Source of the DNA: Saccharospirillum alexandrii_A
GTDB lineage: Bacteria; Pseudomonadota; Gammaproteobacteria; Pseudomonadales; Natronospirillaceae
Assembly: GCF_043641555.1 (NCBI RefSeq)
Contig: NZ_JBHZRJ010000001.1
Location: 1,280,620 to 1,344,619 of the forward strand
Reading direction: 5' to 3'
Length of the DNA: 64,000 nt
The notes under the pieces were generated by a model. It did not search any database and had not been told where the DNA came from. It saw nothing but the letters and a program-made list of their open reading frames with translations. Below, one piece after another: positions 52,208 to 61,534 of this stretch (positions are counted from its first letter, which is position 1; the number at the start of each line of letters is the position of its first letter). A program made the translations under genes and the position numbers.

Positions 52208-52882
52208 GTGCAAAACCCTCAAGCGACATCAACTTCGCCGGATAAAATTACCATCGCCCTGTCCAAAGGGCGGATTCTCAAGGAAACCCTGCCGTTGTTT
52301 GCAGCGGCCGGTATCGAGCCGCTTGAAGACATTCATACTTCCCGAAAGCTGATCTTCGAGACCACCCGGTCTGATGTTCAGTTCATCGTTATTCGGGCCA
52401 CCGATGTGCCAACCTATGTAGAGTATGGTGTGGCGGATCTGGGTGTGGCAGGCAAGGATGTGCTGATGGAGCACGGCGCGGAAGAAATGTATGAAGTGCT
52501 TGATCTGCAAATCGCGCGCTGCCGGCTGATGACTGCTCGCCTTAAGGATGCCCCTGAAGTCGCCGGCAGAATGAAAGTCGCGACCAAATTTGTGCGGGTT
52601 GCCAAGCAATATTTCTCAGAGCAAGGTCGCCAGGTTGATCTGATCAAGCTATACGGCGGTATGGAACTGGCCCCGATCATGAAACTGGCGGACTGCATTG
52701 TCGATATTGTCGATACTGGCAACACGCTGAAGGCTAACGGGCTGGTGGTTGAAGAGCATATTGCCGACATCAGCAGCCGTCTGGTGGCCAGTCGTCTGGC
52801 GCTCAAATTGAAAGACGACCGCATCAACCCCATTATTGAGACGCTGGCGGCGGCCGTACAGTCGTCTGCCGTCAGGGCCTGA
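52208..52882 (+). CDS. hisG: ATP phosphoribosyltransferase, short form
   Basis: First enzyme of histidine synthesis. KITIALSKGRILKETLPLF, ESSRKLIFE-like TSRKLIFETT, and DIVDTGNTLKANGL are hallmark blocks. At 224 residues it is the short form lacking the C-terminal regulatory domain, and so should need HisZ, which is not in this window. I choose the GTG at 52208 (VQNPQATSTSPDK...); the longer open frame upstream is in murA and spacer DNA. It opens a hisG-hisD-hisC group. Confidence 0.95.
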   Translation: MQNPQATSTSPDKITIALSKGRILKETLPLFAAAGIEPLEDIHTSRKLIFETTRSDVQFIVIRATDVPTYVEYGVADLGVAGKDVLMEHGAEEMYEVLDLQIARCRLMTARLKDAPEVAGRMKVATKFVRVAKQYFSEQGRQVDLIKLYGGMELAPIMKLADCIVDIVDTGNTLKANGLVVEEHIADISSRLVASRLALKLKDDRINPIIETLAAAVQSSAVRA

Positions 52883-52947
52883 TTGAAAGAGACGATCGCA
52901 TCATCTCGCTCATCCATAGTTGGTACTAATCAAGAGGCTTGAACCGC

Positions 52948-54255
52948 ATGTCCGAGATCACGATACGGCGCCTGGAAGCGTCAGCCGGTGACTTTAACCA
53001 GCAACTGGATGCGTTGCTGGCGTGGGAGTCTGTTTCAGACGCCGACGTGCAGCAGACCGTCGCGACCGTGATCGATAACATCCGACATCGTGGCGATGAG
53101 GCCTTGCTGGAATATTCACGGCAATTCGACCGGTTTGATGTATCCACAGCGTCTTCGCTCGTGCTCGACAAAGCCGCCATTGAAGCGGGCTACCATCGCT
53201 TGCCAGCGGAACAACAGCGAGCGCTCGGCATCGCTGCCGAGCGGGTTGAGTCCTATCACCAGCGCCAGCTTAGCGAGAGCTGGAGTTACACCGAAGCAGA
53301 CGGTACCGTGCTTGGCCAGCAAGTTACGGCGATGGACCGGGTGGGTATTTACGTACCGGGCGGAACCGCGCCACTGGCCTCCTCGGTAATCATGAACGCC
53401 ATGCCTGCCAAAGTGGCCGGTGTGCGCGAAGTGGTGATGGCCACGCCCGCTCCGGACGGCAAGGTGAATGACTTTGTTCTCGGTGCTGCCCATGTAGCTC
53501 GCATCGACCGGGTCTTTCTGATGGGCGGAGCCCAGGCAATCGCTGCGCTGGCGTTTGGTACCGATACCGTGCCGGCGGTTGATAAAATTGTCGGCCCGGG
53601 CAATATCTTCGTTGCCACGGCCAAAAAGCAAGTGTTTGGCAAAGTCGGGATCGATATGATTGCCGGCCCCAGTGAAATACTGGTGGTGTGCGATGGCAAA
53701 ACTGACCCGGACTGGATCGCCCTCGATCTGTTCTCTCAGGCGGAACACGACCCGGACGCTCAGGCCATTCTGATCAGCCACGATGCCGACTATTTGAACT
53801 CGGTTGAAGCCGCCATTCAACGTTTGCTGCCGACACTGGAACGCGCTGACATCATTCGCGACTCGCTGAATGCGCGCGGCGCCTTTATCAAGGTGAATGC
53901 GCTGGACGACGCCGTCGACCTGATCAATCGCATCGCCCCCGAGCACCTCGAATTGTCAATCGAAGACCCGCATGCCTGGCTGCCCCGTATTCGTCACGCC
54001 GGCGCGATTTTTCTGGGACGCCACACCCCGGAAGCGCTGGGCGATTATTGTGCGGGGCCCAATCACGTCTTGCCGACCAGCGGTACCGCGCGCTTCTTTT
54101 CGCCGCTGGGGGTTTACGATTTTCAAAAACGCAGCTCGATCATTGGCGTGTCGGCCGAAGGTGCTAAAACCCTGGGCGCAGTGGCGTCAGTACTGGCGCG
54201 TGGCGAGTTGCTGACGGCTCATGCTCGCAGTGCGGAGAAGCGGCTGGATGACTGA
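52948..54255 (+). CDS. hisD: Histidinol dehydrogenase
   Basis: Zinc enzyme performing the last two oxidations to histidine. GPSEILVV, the zinc-site segment SQAEHDPDAQ, and the C-terminal PTSGTARFFSPLGVYDFQKR signature are present. The ATG at 52948 is used with CAAGAGG about ten bases upstream (435 residues). It overlaps hisC by eight bases. Confidence 0.97.
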   Translation: MSEITIRRLEASAGDFNQQLDALLAWESVSDADVQQTVATVIDNIRHRGDEALLEYSRQFDRFDVSTASSLVLDKAAIEAGYHRLPAEQQRALGIAAERVESYHQRQLSESWSYTEADGTVLGQQVTAMDRVGIYVPGGTAPLASSVIMNAMPAKVAGVREVVMATPAPDGKVNDFVLGAAHVARIDRVFLMGGAQAIAALAFGTDTVPAVDKIVGPGNIFVATAKKQVFGKVGIDMIAGPSEILVVCDGKTDPDWIALDLFSQAEHDPDAQAILISHDADYLNSVEAAIQRLLPTLERADIIRDSLNARGAFIKVNALDDAVDLINRIAPEHLELSIEDPHAWLPRIRHAGAIFLGRHTPEALGDYCAGPNHVLPTSGTARFFSPLGVYDFQKRSSIIGVSAEGAKTLGAVASVLARGELLTAHARSAEKRLDD

Positions 54256-55351
54256 ACTGCGCGACCAGGTTGATACCCAGGTTCACCGCTGGGTAAGGCC
54301 CGACATCACCAGCTTGGCGGCTTATCCGGTACCGGATTCCACGGGCCTGTTGAAACTGGATGCCATGGAAAACCCCTATGGCTGGCCGGACGCCCTGACC
54401 GCACAATGGCAAGCCTTGCTGGCCGATGCACAGGTGAACCGCTACCCCCATCCGGAAGCGCCTGGGGTCAAGGCTGCTCTGCGAACCGTCATGAACATCG
54501 ACTCGCACTGGGACATCCTGCTTGGCAACGGCTCCGATGAACTGATTCAGTTAATCGCCATGGCCGTGTCCGGAGCAGACCGCACGATACTGGCGCCAGA
54601 ACCCAGTTTTGTAATGTACCGGATGATTGCCCGCTATCTGGGCATGGATTATGTCGGTGTGCCATTGACGGCTGAGTTTGAGCTGGACCTTGAACTCATG
54701 CTCAGCCGTATTGAGCGGGAACAGCCGGCCGTTGTGTTTCTGGCGCAACCCAATAACCCAACCGGCAATCTCTGGGATGATGAAAAACTGCGTCGCATCA
54801 TTGAAGCGGCCCCCGGCCTGGTGGTGATGGATGAAGCCTACACCGCCTTCACCGAGGCCGACTATCTGAACTGGCTGGACGACTACCCCAATTTGCTGAT
54901 CATGCGCACCCTGTCAAAGGTCGGTTTGGCGGGCTTGCGTCTGGGTATTCTGATAGGTGATCCGGCCTGGCTTGAGCAGATCAACAAGCTGAGGTTGCCT
55001 TACAACATCAATAATCTGACGCAATTGTCCGCGCAGTTTGCCTTGGAGCATTTTGACGTCTTCGAACAGCAAACCGCTGAACTGACGCGCCAGCGCCATG
55101 TGTTGCAACAACAATTGGCAGCACTTCCCGGACTGAAGGTCTACGACAGCCAGGCCAATTTCTTACTGGTTCGCACCGGCCCCGGCCAGGCAGCTGCCTT
55201 GCATGCCGCCTTGCTAGACGCCGGTATACTGATCAAGAAACTCGATGGCAGCCATCCGTTACTGGCCGATTGCGTGCGCATCACGGTGTCGTTTGAGTCA
55301 GAAAATCAACAACTGTTAAGAGCACTCGAACGGCATTTGCACAACACCTGA
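54248..55351 (+). CDS. hisC: Histidinol-phosphate aminotransferase
   Basis: PLP-dependent aminotransferase (fold type I) of histidine synthesis. The PLP lysine is Lys224 in TLSKVGLAGLRLG; LDAMENPYG and QPNNPTGNLWD are typical. At 367 residues it is of usual length. The ATG at 54248 overlaps the hisD end. The trio hisG-hisD-hisC after murA is a recurrent order in Pseudomonas-like bacteria; the other his genes lie elsewhere. Confidence 0.96.
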   Translation: MTELRDQVDTQVHRWVRPDITSLAAYPVPDSTGLLKLDAMENPYGWPDALTAQWQALLADAQVNRYPHPEAPGVKAALRTVMNIDSHWDILLGNGSDELIQLIAMAVSGADRTILAPEPSFVMYRMIARYLGMDYVGVPLTAEFELDLELMLSRIEREQPAVVFLAQPNNPTGNLWDDEKLRRIIEAAPGLVVMDEAYTAFTEADYLNWLDDYPNLLIMRTLSKVGLAGLRLGILIGDPAWLEQINKLRLPYNINNLTQLSAQFALEHFDVFEQQTAELTRQRHVLQQQLAALPGLKVYDSQANFLLVRTGPGQAAALHAALLDAGILIKKLDGSHPLLADCVRITVSFESENQQLLRALERHLHNT

Positions 55352-55473
55352 TTCGTGGCTGTTGCGCTGGGGGCGAACCCGGCGCCATTTCCTCCCTCCT
55401 GCCATTTCCTTCTGCGATTTACCGTCATGCTCTGCTCTAATAGGGTCAACCCAGGGCAGAGGATTTTCATCGA

Positions 55474-57285
55474 ATGACTGTTTGCGTATTTCACCAGGCC
55501 ATTCCGGAGTATTTGGGCCGTTCTGATACCCACTTAAGCCTGACACTGGCCTTGAAGGGAGACCAGCCCGATACCGTCTATCTGCGAACTGAACCAGACA
55601 ACGAGGAACAGCTCTGTGCCATGAAACCCGTACGGTCAGAGAGCGGCTGGGTCTGGTATCAGGCCGAGACTGATTGGGCACCCCATCAGGACCTTACGCT
55701 CTATGCGTTCAAGCTGGTCTGGCCGGAGCGTTCTTGCTGGGTTAGTGCCTCCGGGCATAGCACGGCGATGCCTCCGCTGACCGATGTCTTTCGTATCTCA
55801 AGGCATCACACCGTACCCGAATGGATATCGGCTCAGGTGTTTTATCAGATCTTTCCGGATCGGTTTCATTGTGGCGACCCCCGGTCAACCCCCGCGAGCC
55901 ACCAATATGACGGCATGGACGGGCCGTCGACCATTCGCCGGCGTTGGGGTGAGCGGCCAAATCCAGAACAGGGCGGAAACGAGTTCTTTGGCGGCGATTT
56001 GCCGGGCATAGTGCAAAAGCTGGATTACCTGCAACAGACACTGGGCGTCACCGCCCTGTATCTGAATCCTATCTTCAGCTCACGCAGTAACCACAAATAC
56101 GACGCTGAGAATTACCTTAAGGTCGATGCTCACCTGGGGGGTGAGGCAGCGCTTGCGGAATTGTCGGCACAGCTGCATCAGCGAGGCATGCGGCTGGTAC
56201 TGGATGCCGTGTTCAATCATACCAGCGTGTTTCATCCCTGGTTTATTGCAGCACAACTGAATGACCCCGAAGCACGAGCCCGCTATGTGTTCACCGGAAT
56301 TCAGAGGTCGGATTACGTGAGCTGGAAAGGGCATGCCGGCTTACCCGTGCTGGACATGGCCCACCCGGACAATCTGCATGATCTGCTGACCGGTGAATCG
56401 GCCGTTATCAAGCACTGGCTAAGGCCGCCCTATGCCATCGATGGTTGGCGCATGGATGTGATACATATGATGGGCCATGGACCTGGTGCCGCTAACAATG
56501 CTGATACCGTGCGCATCATTCGTCAGGCGATTAAGTCCGAAAACCCCGATGCCTACCTGCTCGGGGAGCATTTTTTCGAGGCCACGTCCTGGTTGCAGGG
56601 CGACCAGGAAGACGGAGCGATGAATTATTACGGTTTCACTCACCCCATTCGCGCTTTCCTGGCCGGATGCGACAACCGCTATGATCCGCTGCAACTGGAC
56701 GCAGCCGGCCTTGCACACTGGCTGGCGCAGGCTCGCAGCCGGATTCCCTTTGCCCAGCAACTGGCCCAGTTGAACCAGCTCGATAGCCACGACACACGAC
56801 GATTCATAACGCTGTTGAACGGTCATCAGCCGAGGTACCGGATGGCGCTGGGGTTCTTGCTAACCTACGTCGGCACGCCCTGTCTGTATTATGGCGATGA
56901 AATCAGCCTGCCGGGTGGCGATGACCCGGATTGTCGCCGCTGTTTCTCCTGGGACGAATCTGAATGGCACGCGGAAACCCTGGCGTTTACCCAAGATTGG
57001 GTTCAACTGCGCAAACAGCTGCCTGCCCTGCAAGGCGGTGCCCTGGTACCGCTTTATGCGGTGGGCGACGTTATGGTGTTTGCCCGCGTTCTGGCCGATT
57101 CACAGTGTCTGGTGGCGCTGAACCGGGGTGGTGGCTGTGACATCGAGGTGGTTGATGCCCTGTTACCGCTCGCGGCAGGCTGGCAGCATCAGGCTGGTGA
57201 GGGCAGTTTGAAGCCTGCCGAACGGGGTTGGGAGTTATCGCTGGCGGCTGAATCGATCGTGCTCTGGTCACGGTCAGCGCTGTGA
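55474..57285 (+). CDS. GH13 alpha-glucosidase, MalZ-like
   Basis: A 603-residue alpha-amylase-family enzyme resembling maltodextrin glucosidase MalZ (604 residues in E. coli). An N-terminal beta-sandwich is followed by the (beta/alpha)8 barrel with QIFPDRF, LNPIFSS, DAVFNHT, nucleophile Asp328 in DGWRMDV, acid/base Glu365 in LLGEHF, and Asp440 in SHDTRRF. All catalytic residues are in place. There is no signal peptide, so it probably acts on intracellular maltodextrins. It stands without other maltose or glycogen genes nearby. MalZ versus neopullulanase-like specificity is not decided. Confidence 0.88.
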   Translation: MTVCVFHQAIPEYLGRSDTHLSLTLALKGDQPDTVYLRTEPDNEEQLCAMKPVRSESGWVWYQAETDWAPHQDLTLYAFKLVWPERSCWVSASGHSTAMPPLTDVFRISRHHTVPEWISAQVFYQIFPDRFHCGDPRSTPASHQYDGMDGPSTIRRRWGERPNPEQGGNEFFGGDLPGIVQKLDYLQQTLGVTALYLNPIFSSRSNHKYDAENYLKVDAHLGGEAALAELSAQLHQRGMRLVLDAVFNHTSVFHPWFIAAQLNDPEARARYVFTGIQRSDYVSWKGHAGLPVLDMAHPDNLHDLLTGESAVIKHWLRPPYAIDGWRMDVIHMMGHGPGAANNADTVRIIRQAIKSENPDAYLLGEHFFEATSWLQGDQEDGAMNYYGFTHPIRAFLAGCDNRYDPLQLDAAGLAHWLAQARSRIPFAQQLAQLNQLDSHDTRRFITLLNGHQPRYRMALGFLLTYVGTPCLYYGDEISLPGGDDPDCRRCFSWDESEWHAETLAFTQDWVQLRKQLPALQGGALVPLYAVGDVMVFARVLADSQCLVALNRGGGCDIEVVDALLPLAAGWQHQAGEGSLKPAERGWELSLAAESIVLWSRSAL

Positions 57286-57337
57286 TCGAATTGGTGTACA
57301 CTGAGACTCCGTTTTCTATCGAGCAGAGTTGATCAAC

Positions 57338-58087
57338 ATGACCTTGCACCGTGACGAGCTGACTGACTACCTGAACGACTATCTGGCGGTTGCCCGGTTC
57401 AGCGACTATTGCCCCAATGGCTTGCAAGTTGAAGGCAAGACCGACATCCGGCGGCTGGTGACCGGGGTTACCGCGAGCCAGCGCCTGATAGACGAGGCCA
57501 TTGACCGGCAGGCCGATGCCATTCTGGTTCATCATGGCTACTTCTGGAAAGGTGAGGCGGCGCCACTGACGGGTATCAAGCGCAACCGGCTGGCCGCTTT
57601 GCTGGCGAACAACATCAATCTCTATGCCTATCACTTGCCGTTGGATGCCCATCCGGAGGTTGGCAACAACACTCAGTTGGCGCGTCTTATGGGGTGGAAC
57701 GTTACCGGACAAATCGACGACAGCCTGGTGATGCTGGGAGAGGTTGACGGCGAGCACACCGGCGCCAGCCTGCGCCAGCAATTGTCTGAGGCGCTGGAGT
57801 TCGAGGCGTTGCACATTGGGGAGTCAGAAGACCCGATCGAGACCATTGCCTGGTGCACCGGGGCGGCGCAGGGGTTCCTGCAACAGGCTATTGATGCCGG
57901 TGTCGATGCGTTTGTGTCCGGGGAGATCAGTGAGCCGACAGTGCACCTCGCCCGTGAAAGCGGCGTGCACTATTTTGCAGCCGGGCATCACGCCACGGAG
58001 CGGGGAGGGCCCGCAGCGCTGGGCTTGCACCTGGCGCAACGGTTTGGCTTATCGGTGGAGTTTATCGACCTGCCCATTCCAGTTTAG
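57338..58087 (+). CDS. Nif3-like dinuclear metal-centre protein (YbgI)
   Basis: A 249-residue NIF3/YbgI family member forming a hexameric toroid with two metal ions per active site. Metal-binding segments are ILVHHGYFWKG, YAYHLPLDAHP and AAGHHATERGG. FSDYCPNGLQVEG is the family's N-terminal mark. A GTP cyclohydrolase-like role has been proposed for relatives but is unsettled. The ATG at 57338 is used. It is convergent with cysN. Confidence 0.94.
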   Translation: MTLHRDELTDYLNDYLAVARFSDYCPNGLQVEGKTDIRRLVTGVTASQRLIDEAIDRQADAILVHHGYFWKGEAAPLTGIKRNRLAALLANNINLYAYHLPLDAHPEVGNNTQLARLMGWNVTGQIDDSLVMLGEVDGEHTGASLRQQLSEALEFEALHIGESEDPIETIAWCTGAAQGFLQQAIDAGVDAFVSGEISEPTVHLARESGVHYFAAGHHATERGGPAALGLHLAQRFGLSVEFIDLPIPV

Positions 58088-58099
58088 GCACCGGTACCC

Positions 58100-58131
58100 G
58101 GCAGGATGCCAGCTTCTGCCGGCATCCTGCC
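58100..58131. terminator. Hairpin between convergent nif3-like and cysN genes
   Basis: Perfect 11-base stem GGCAGGATGCC / GGCATCCTGCC with a ten-base loop. It fills the short gap between the two convergent genes. No T tract follows on either strand, so its role in termination is likely but not certain. Confidence 0.6.
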
Positions 58132-58140
58132 ACGGGCAGG

Positions 58141-59760
58141 TCAGTCTTCGATGACGCCTTCATCGCGCAGCAGTGCAATCACCGCCCTGGGGTTGGCATC
58201 CTTGATCTTGATGCCAAATGGCGCGTCCGATTCACCGGCGATAATCGCGATCAGCCCGGCCGCTTCCAGGTAAGGAGCGACCGCCAGCGCATCGTCTGGC
58301 CGGATAATGGCACTGACGTGACCCAGATCGAACAAGGCCCGCTCGATTTTCACCGCCTGCTCGGCAGCATTCTCCACGGCAAGCACCAGTGATACCGGTT
58401 GCTGACGGTACCGGGCCCGACGTTCGTTTTCGCTGACCGGGTGGCTGTCTGACACATCGGCGGCACTCTCGATCATGCCGGCACCGACGGTGATGTTGCT
58501 CAGCCGATCTACCACTATGAAGGCTCCCGTAGCCCGGTGACTGCGATAGGGGTCGGCAACAATGGTTTTGTTCAGTTGCAGTCGAACGTCACCAATGCCA
58601 TTCAGAGGCAAGGTTTCGGTGTCGATGGTGTTCAGGCTGTTCACGTCGATCTGGCGATCGAGGCGGGTGAACTGGCCGGTGGCCGTCTGGGTTCCCACTT
58701 TAAAATCGTACTGTCGACCCGGCACCATGGCATCGTCGTGCATCCACACCAGCTTGGCCTGAAACGCCTGAGCGACCAGCGGCGACTGGTTGGCACCGAC
58801 CAGCATGTCGCCACGACTGATGTCGATTTCGTCGGTCAGCGTCAGCGTAATGGCCTGGCCTGCATGTGCCCGATCGAGATCACCATCGAAGGTTACAATG
58901 CGCTCCACGGTGGAGGACAAACCGCTTGGCAGCACGCTGAGTTTGTCGCCGGGTTTAATCTCACCAGACGCCACGGTGCCGGCAAACCCCCGAAAGTTGA
59001 GGTCGGGCCGGTTGACGTACTGCACCGGCAAGCGGAACTGGCTCTGGTCGCTGTCGCGGTTGATCTCCAGGGTTTCCAGCAACTCGATCAGCGTTGGGCC
59101 GGGGTACCAGGGAGAGCGTTCACTGAGCGTGACCACGTTGTCGCCATCGAGGGCGGAAATGGGCACAAAACGGATATCTGGCAGCGTCAGTTGCTCGGTA
59201 AAGGCCAGGTAATCAGCCTGAATCTCTTCAAAGCGTGACTGGCTGAAATCCACCAGATCCATCTTGTTCACCGCCACGATCACATGTTTCAGGCCCAACA
59301 GGCTGGCAATGTAGCTGTGCCGCCGGGTTTGGGTCTGCACACCGTAGCGCGCATCGATCAGGATGATCGCCAGATCACTGGTGGAAGCACCGGTCGCCAT
59401 ATTGCGGGTGTACTGTTCATGCCCCGGAGTGTCGGCAATGATGAACTTGCGCTTGTTGGTCGAGAAATAGCGGTAAGCCACATCAATGGTGATGCCTTGC
59501 TCACGCTCGGCCTGCAGACCATCGACCAGCAAGGCCAGATCTATCTTTTCACCGGTGGTGCCAGACTTGCGGCTGTCTTTTTCGATTGCCGCCAACTGAT
59601 CTTCATAGATCATTTTCGAGTCGTGCAGCAGTCGCCCGATCAGGGTGGACTTGCCGTCATCGACGCTGCCGCAGGTTAAAAACCGCAGCAGTTCTTTCTG
59701 TTCATGTTGCTTCAGGTACTCATCGATGTCCTGAGCAATCAAATCGGACTGGTGTGCCAT
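58141..59760 (-). CDS. cysN: Sulfate adenylyltransferase subunit 1, with degenerate APS-kinase-like tail
   Basis: GTPase subunit of ATP sulfurylase, coupling GTP hydrolysis to APS formation. The G1 loop GSVDDGKST is at residues 31-39, followed by DTPGHEQ and NKMD, then EF-Tu-like domains 2 and 3. The 539-residue length exceeds plain CysN (about 475) but falls short of CysNC fusions (about 630). The extra residues 456-539 resemble an APS kinase skeleton (IERALFDLGH; YLEAAGLIAIIA), but the P-loop place reads AVENAAEQAVK. The ATG at 59760 is preferred over one seven codons upstream. It follows cysD. Confidence 0.92.
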   Translation of the reverse strand: MAHQSDLIAQDIDEYLKQHEQKELLRFLTCGSVDDGKSTLIGRLLHDSKMIYEDQLAAIEKDSRKSGTTGEKIDLALLVDGLQAEREQGITIDVAYRYFSTNKRKFIIADTPGHEQYTRNMATGASTSDLAIILIDARYGVQTQTRRHSYIASLLGLKHVIVAVNKMDLVDFSQSRFEEIQADYLAFTEQLTLPDIRFVPISALDGDNVVTLSERSPWYPGPTLIELLETLEINRDSDQSQFRLPVQYVNRPDLNFRGFAGTVASGEIKPGDKLSVLPSGLSSTVERIVTFDGDLDRAHAGQAITLTLTDEIDISRGDMLVGANQSPLVAQAFQAKLVWMHDDAMVPGRQYDFKVGTQTATGQFTRLDRQIDVNSLNTIDTETLPLNGIGDVRLQLNKTIVADPYRSHRATGAFIVVDRLSNITVGAGMIESAADVSDSHPVSENERRARYRQQPVSLVLAVENAAEQAVKIERALFDLGHVSAIIRPDDALAVAPYLEAAGLIAIIAGESDAPFGIKIKDANPRAVIALLRDEGVIED

Positions 59761-59828
59761 GGGTCTGTATTCCTCATGCATTGCGCCTCTAAAGCCTGTT
59801 GGCGCTCAAACAAAATCGGTCGGTTGAA

Positions 59829-60737
59829 TCAGAAATAGCCTTCCTGCTTTTTCTTTTCCATGGAACCTGATGAATCGTGGTCGATGGCGCGGCCCTGACG
59901 TTCACTGGTGGTGGTCAGCAGCATTTCCTGAATGATCTCGGGCAGGGTGGTCGCCGTTGATTCAACCGCGCCGGTCAGCGGATAACAGCCGAGGGTTCTG
60001 AACCGCACCGACTTGTGCTGAACTTCTTCATCCGGGCGCAGCTTCATGCGGTCGTCGTTGATGTTCAGCAACATGCCGTCGCGCTCAACAACGGGACGTT
60101 TGGCCGAGAAATACAGCGGGACGATGGGGATGGACTCCAGGTGGATGTACTGCCAGATATCCAGCTCTGTCCAGTTGGACAGCGGGAATACCCGGATGCT
60201 TTCACCCCGGTTGATCTTGCCGTTGTAGATGTTCCACAGCTCCGGACGCTGATTCTTAGGGTCCCAGCGATGGTTCCGGTCGCGGAAGGAGTAGACGCGC
60301 TCCTTGGCTCGGGACTTCTCTTCATCTCGTCGGGCACCGCCAAATGCCGCATCAAAGCGATGCAGGTCCAGAGCCTGTTTAAGCGCCTGGGTTTTCATGA
60401 TATCGGTATGTTTGGCGCTGCCGTGGTCGAACGGGTTGATGCCCTGGCGAATGCCGTCTTCGTTGCGATGGACGATCAGGTCGAGATCATACTCCTCAAC
60501 CAGTCGATCCCGGAATTCGTACATTTCCTTGAATTTCCAGCCGGTATCGACGTGCATCAGCTTGAACGGCAATCGCCCGGGGAAAAAGGCCTTGCGCGCC
60601 AGATGCAGCATGACGGCGGAGTCTTTGCCGATGGAGTAGAGCATGACCGGGTTGTCAAACTCGGCCGCCACTTCACGAATGATGTGGATGCTTTCGGCTT
60701 CAAGCTGTTTGAGATGGGTAAATACGTCGTGTGACAT
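59829..60737 (-). CDS. cysD: Sulfate adenylyltransferase subunit 2
   Basis: PP-loop ATP pyrophosphatase subunit of sulfate assimilation. The PP-loop reads SIGKDS at residues 35-40; HVDTGWKFKEMYEFRD, FGGARRDEEKSRAKER and SIPIVPLYFS are typical. Length 302 matches E. coli CysD. It is first in a cysDN unit, 68 bases before cysN. cysC, cysH and cysIJ are not in the window. Confidence 0.97.
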   Translation of the reverse strand: MSHDVFTHLKQLEAESIHIIREVAAEFDNPVMLYSIGKDSAVMLHLARKAFFPGRLPFKLMHVDTGWKFKEMYEFRDRLVEEYDLDLIVHRNEDGIRQGINPFDHGSAKHTDIMKTQALKQALDLHRFDAAFGGARRDEEKSRAKERVYSFRDRNHRWDPKNQRPELWNIYNGKINRGESIRVFPLSNWTELDIWQYIHLESIPIVPLYFSAKRPVVERDGMLLNINDDRMKLRPDEEVQHKSVRFRTLGCYPLTGAVESTATTLPEIIQEMLLTTTSERQGRAIDHDSSGSMEKKKQEGYF

Positions 60738-60826
60738 AGTTCGTCCAGTACAGAAGTGATCTGGGCGAACTATATCAAAGCTTTTTGTTATTGTTGTTAG
60801 GCTTTTAAGAACGTTTGGGAATAGAT

Positions 60827-61348
60827 CTATCGCGACTTTTTAGAAGCCGTTTCCGGTTTGGTGCCGGCGGGGGTCTCACCTGCTGCAGCATCGGCTTCTT
60901 CTACCCGGGTGAAACCAAAGGATTCCGACAGCATGCCAATGTCTTTGGGGGTTTTGGTGGCGTAGTCTCTGGGCATGTCAAAGTCACTGCTGCTTGCAGC
61001 GGGCTGCGGGGCCAGGTCCTGCAGGTCTTCACCACCGGCACGGGCCGATTCCAGGCGATACTCGGGAGCGACCAGTTGGTCGGCGCCCTGGTTCAGGTGG
61101 TCGCGGATGCTGGCATAACTCTGATTCAGATTGTCGATCAATTCTGTGGTGCGACTAAAGTGCTCGGTAACGTTGATCTGGTAGTTCTGATGCTGGCGCT
61201 TCAAATCCTCCAATTGACGCTTCAGTCCATTGGGGTCCTCTCCCTGTGCCTTGCCCCACAGACGGCTCAAGACCGCACCGGCGAGCAGTGCTATGACGAT
61301 TATGACGATGAAGGTGATCCAGTCCAGTTGCAGCATTGTGTTCTCCAT
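60827..61348 (-). CDS. zapG: Cell-envelope division protein ZapG (YhcB, DUF1043)
   Basis: Single-pass inner-membrane protein (helix about residues 9-28) followed by a coiled coil (GLKRQLEDLKRQHQNYQINV) and the conserved HFSRTTELIDNLNQSYASIRDHL block of DUF1043. The C-terminal 70 residues are low-complexity, rich in Ala, Glu and Pro. YhcB/ZapG links envelope synthesis and division in E. coli. It is divergent from zapE, matching the E. coli yhcB-zapE arrangement. An ATG four codons in (61336), preceded by GGAGA, is an alternative start. Confidence 0.9.
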   Translation of the reverse strand: MENTMLQLDWITFIVIIVIALLAGAVLSRLWGKAQGEDPNGLKRQLEDLKRQHQNYQINVTEHFSRTTELIDNLNQSYASIRDHLNQGADQLVAPEYRLESARAGGEDLQDLAPQPAASSSDFDMPRDYATKTPKDIGMLSESFGFTRVEEADAAAGETPAGTKPETASKKSR

Positions 61349-61534
61349 TAAGCCTCTTACCAGACACAGTATAGATGAAGCAATGTGTCTGTTGTGCTGC
61401 CCCGGCGGGCAGTGAAGTCAGTATAAAGCCTTTAAAAATGCATGGCGTGAGAAACATTTGTGCCTGACAGTCATTGATTGTGCAAATGGTTCCCGTAAAA
61501 TTCCGACCCCTTCACACCCTGCCCGGAGCACCGG

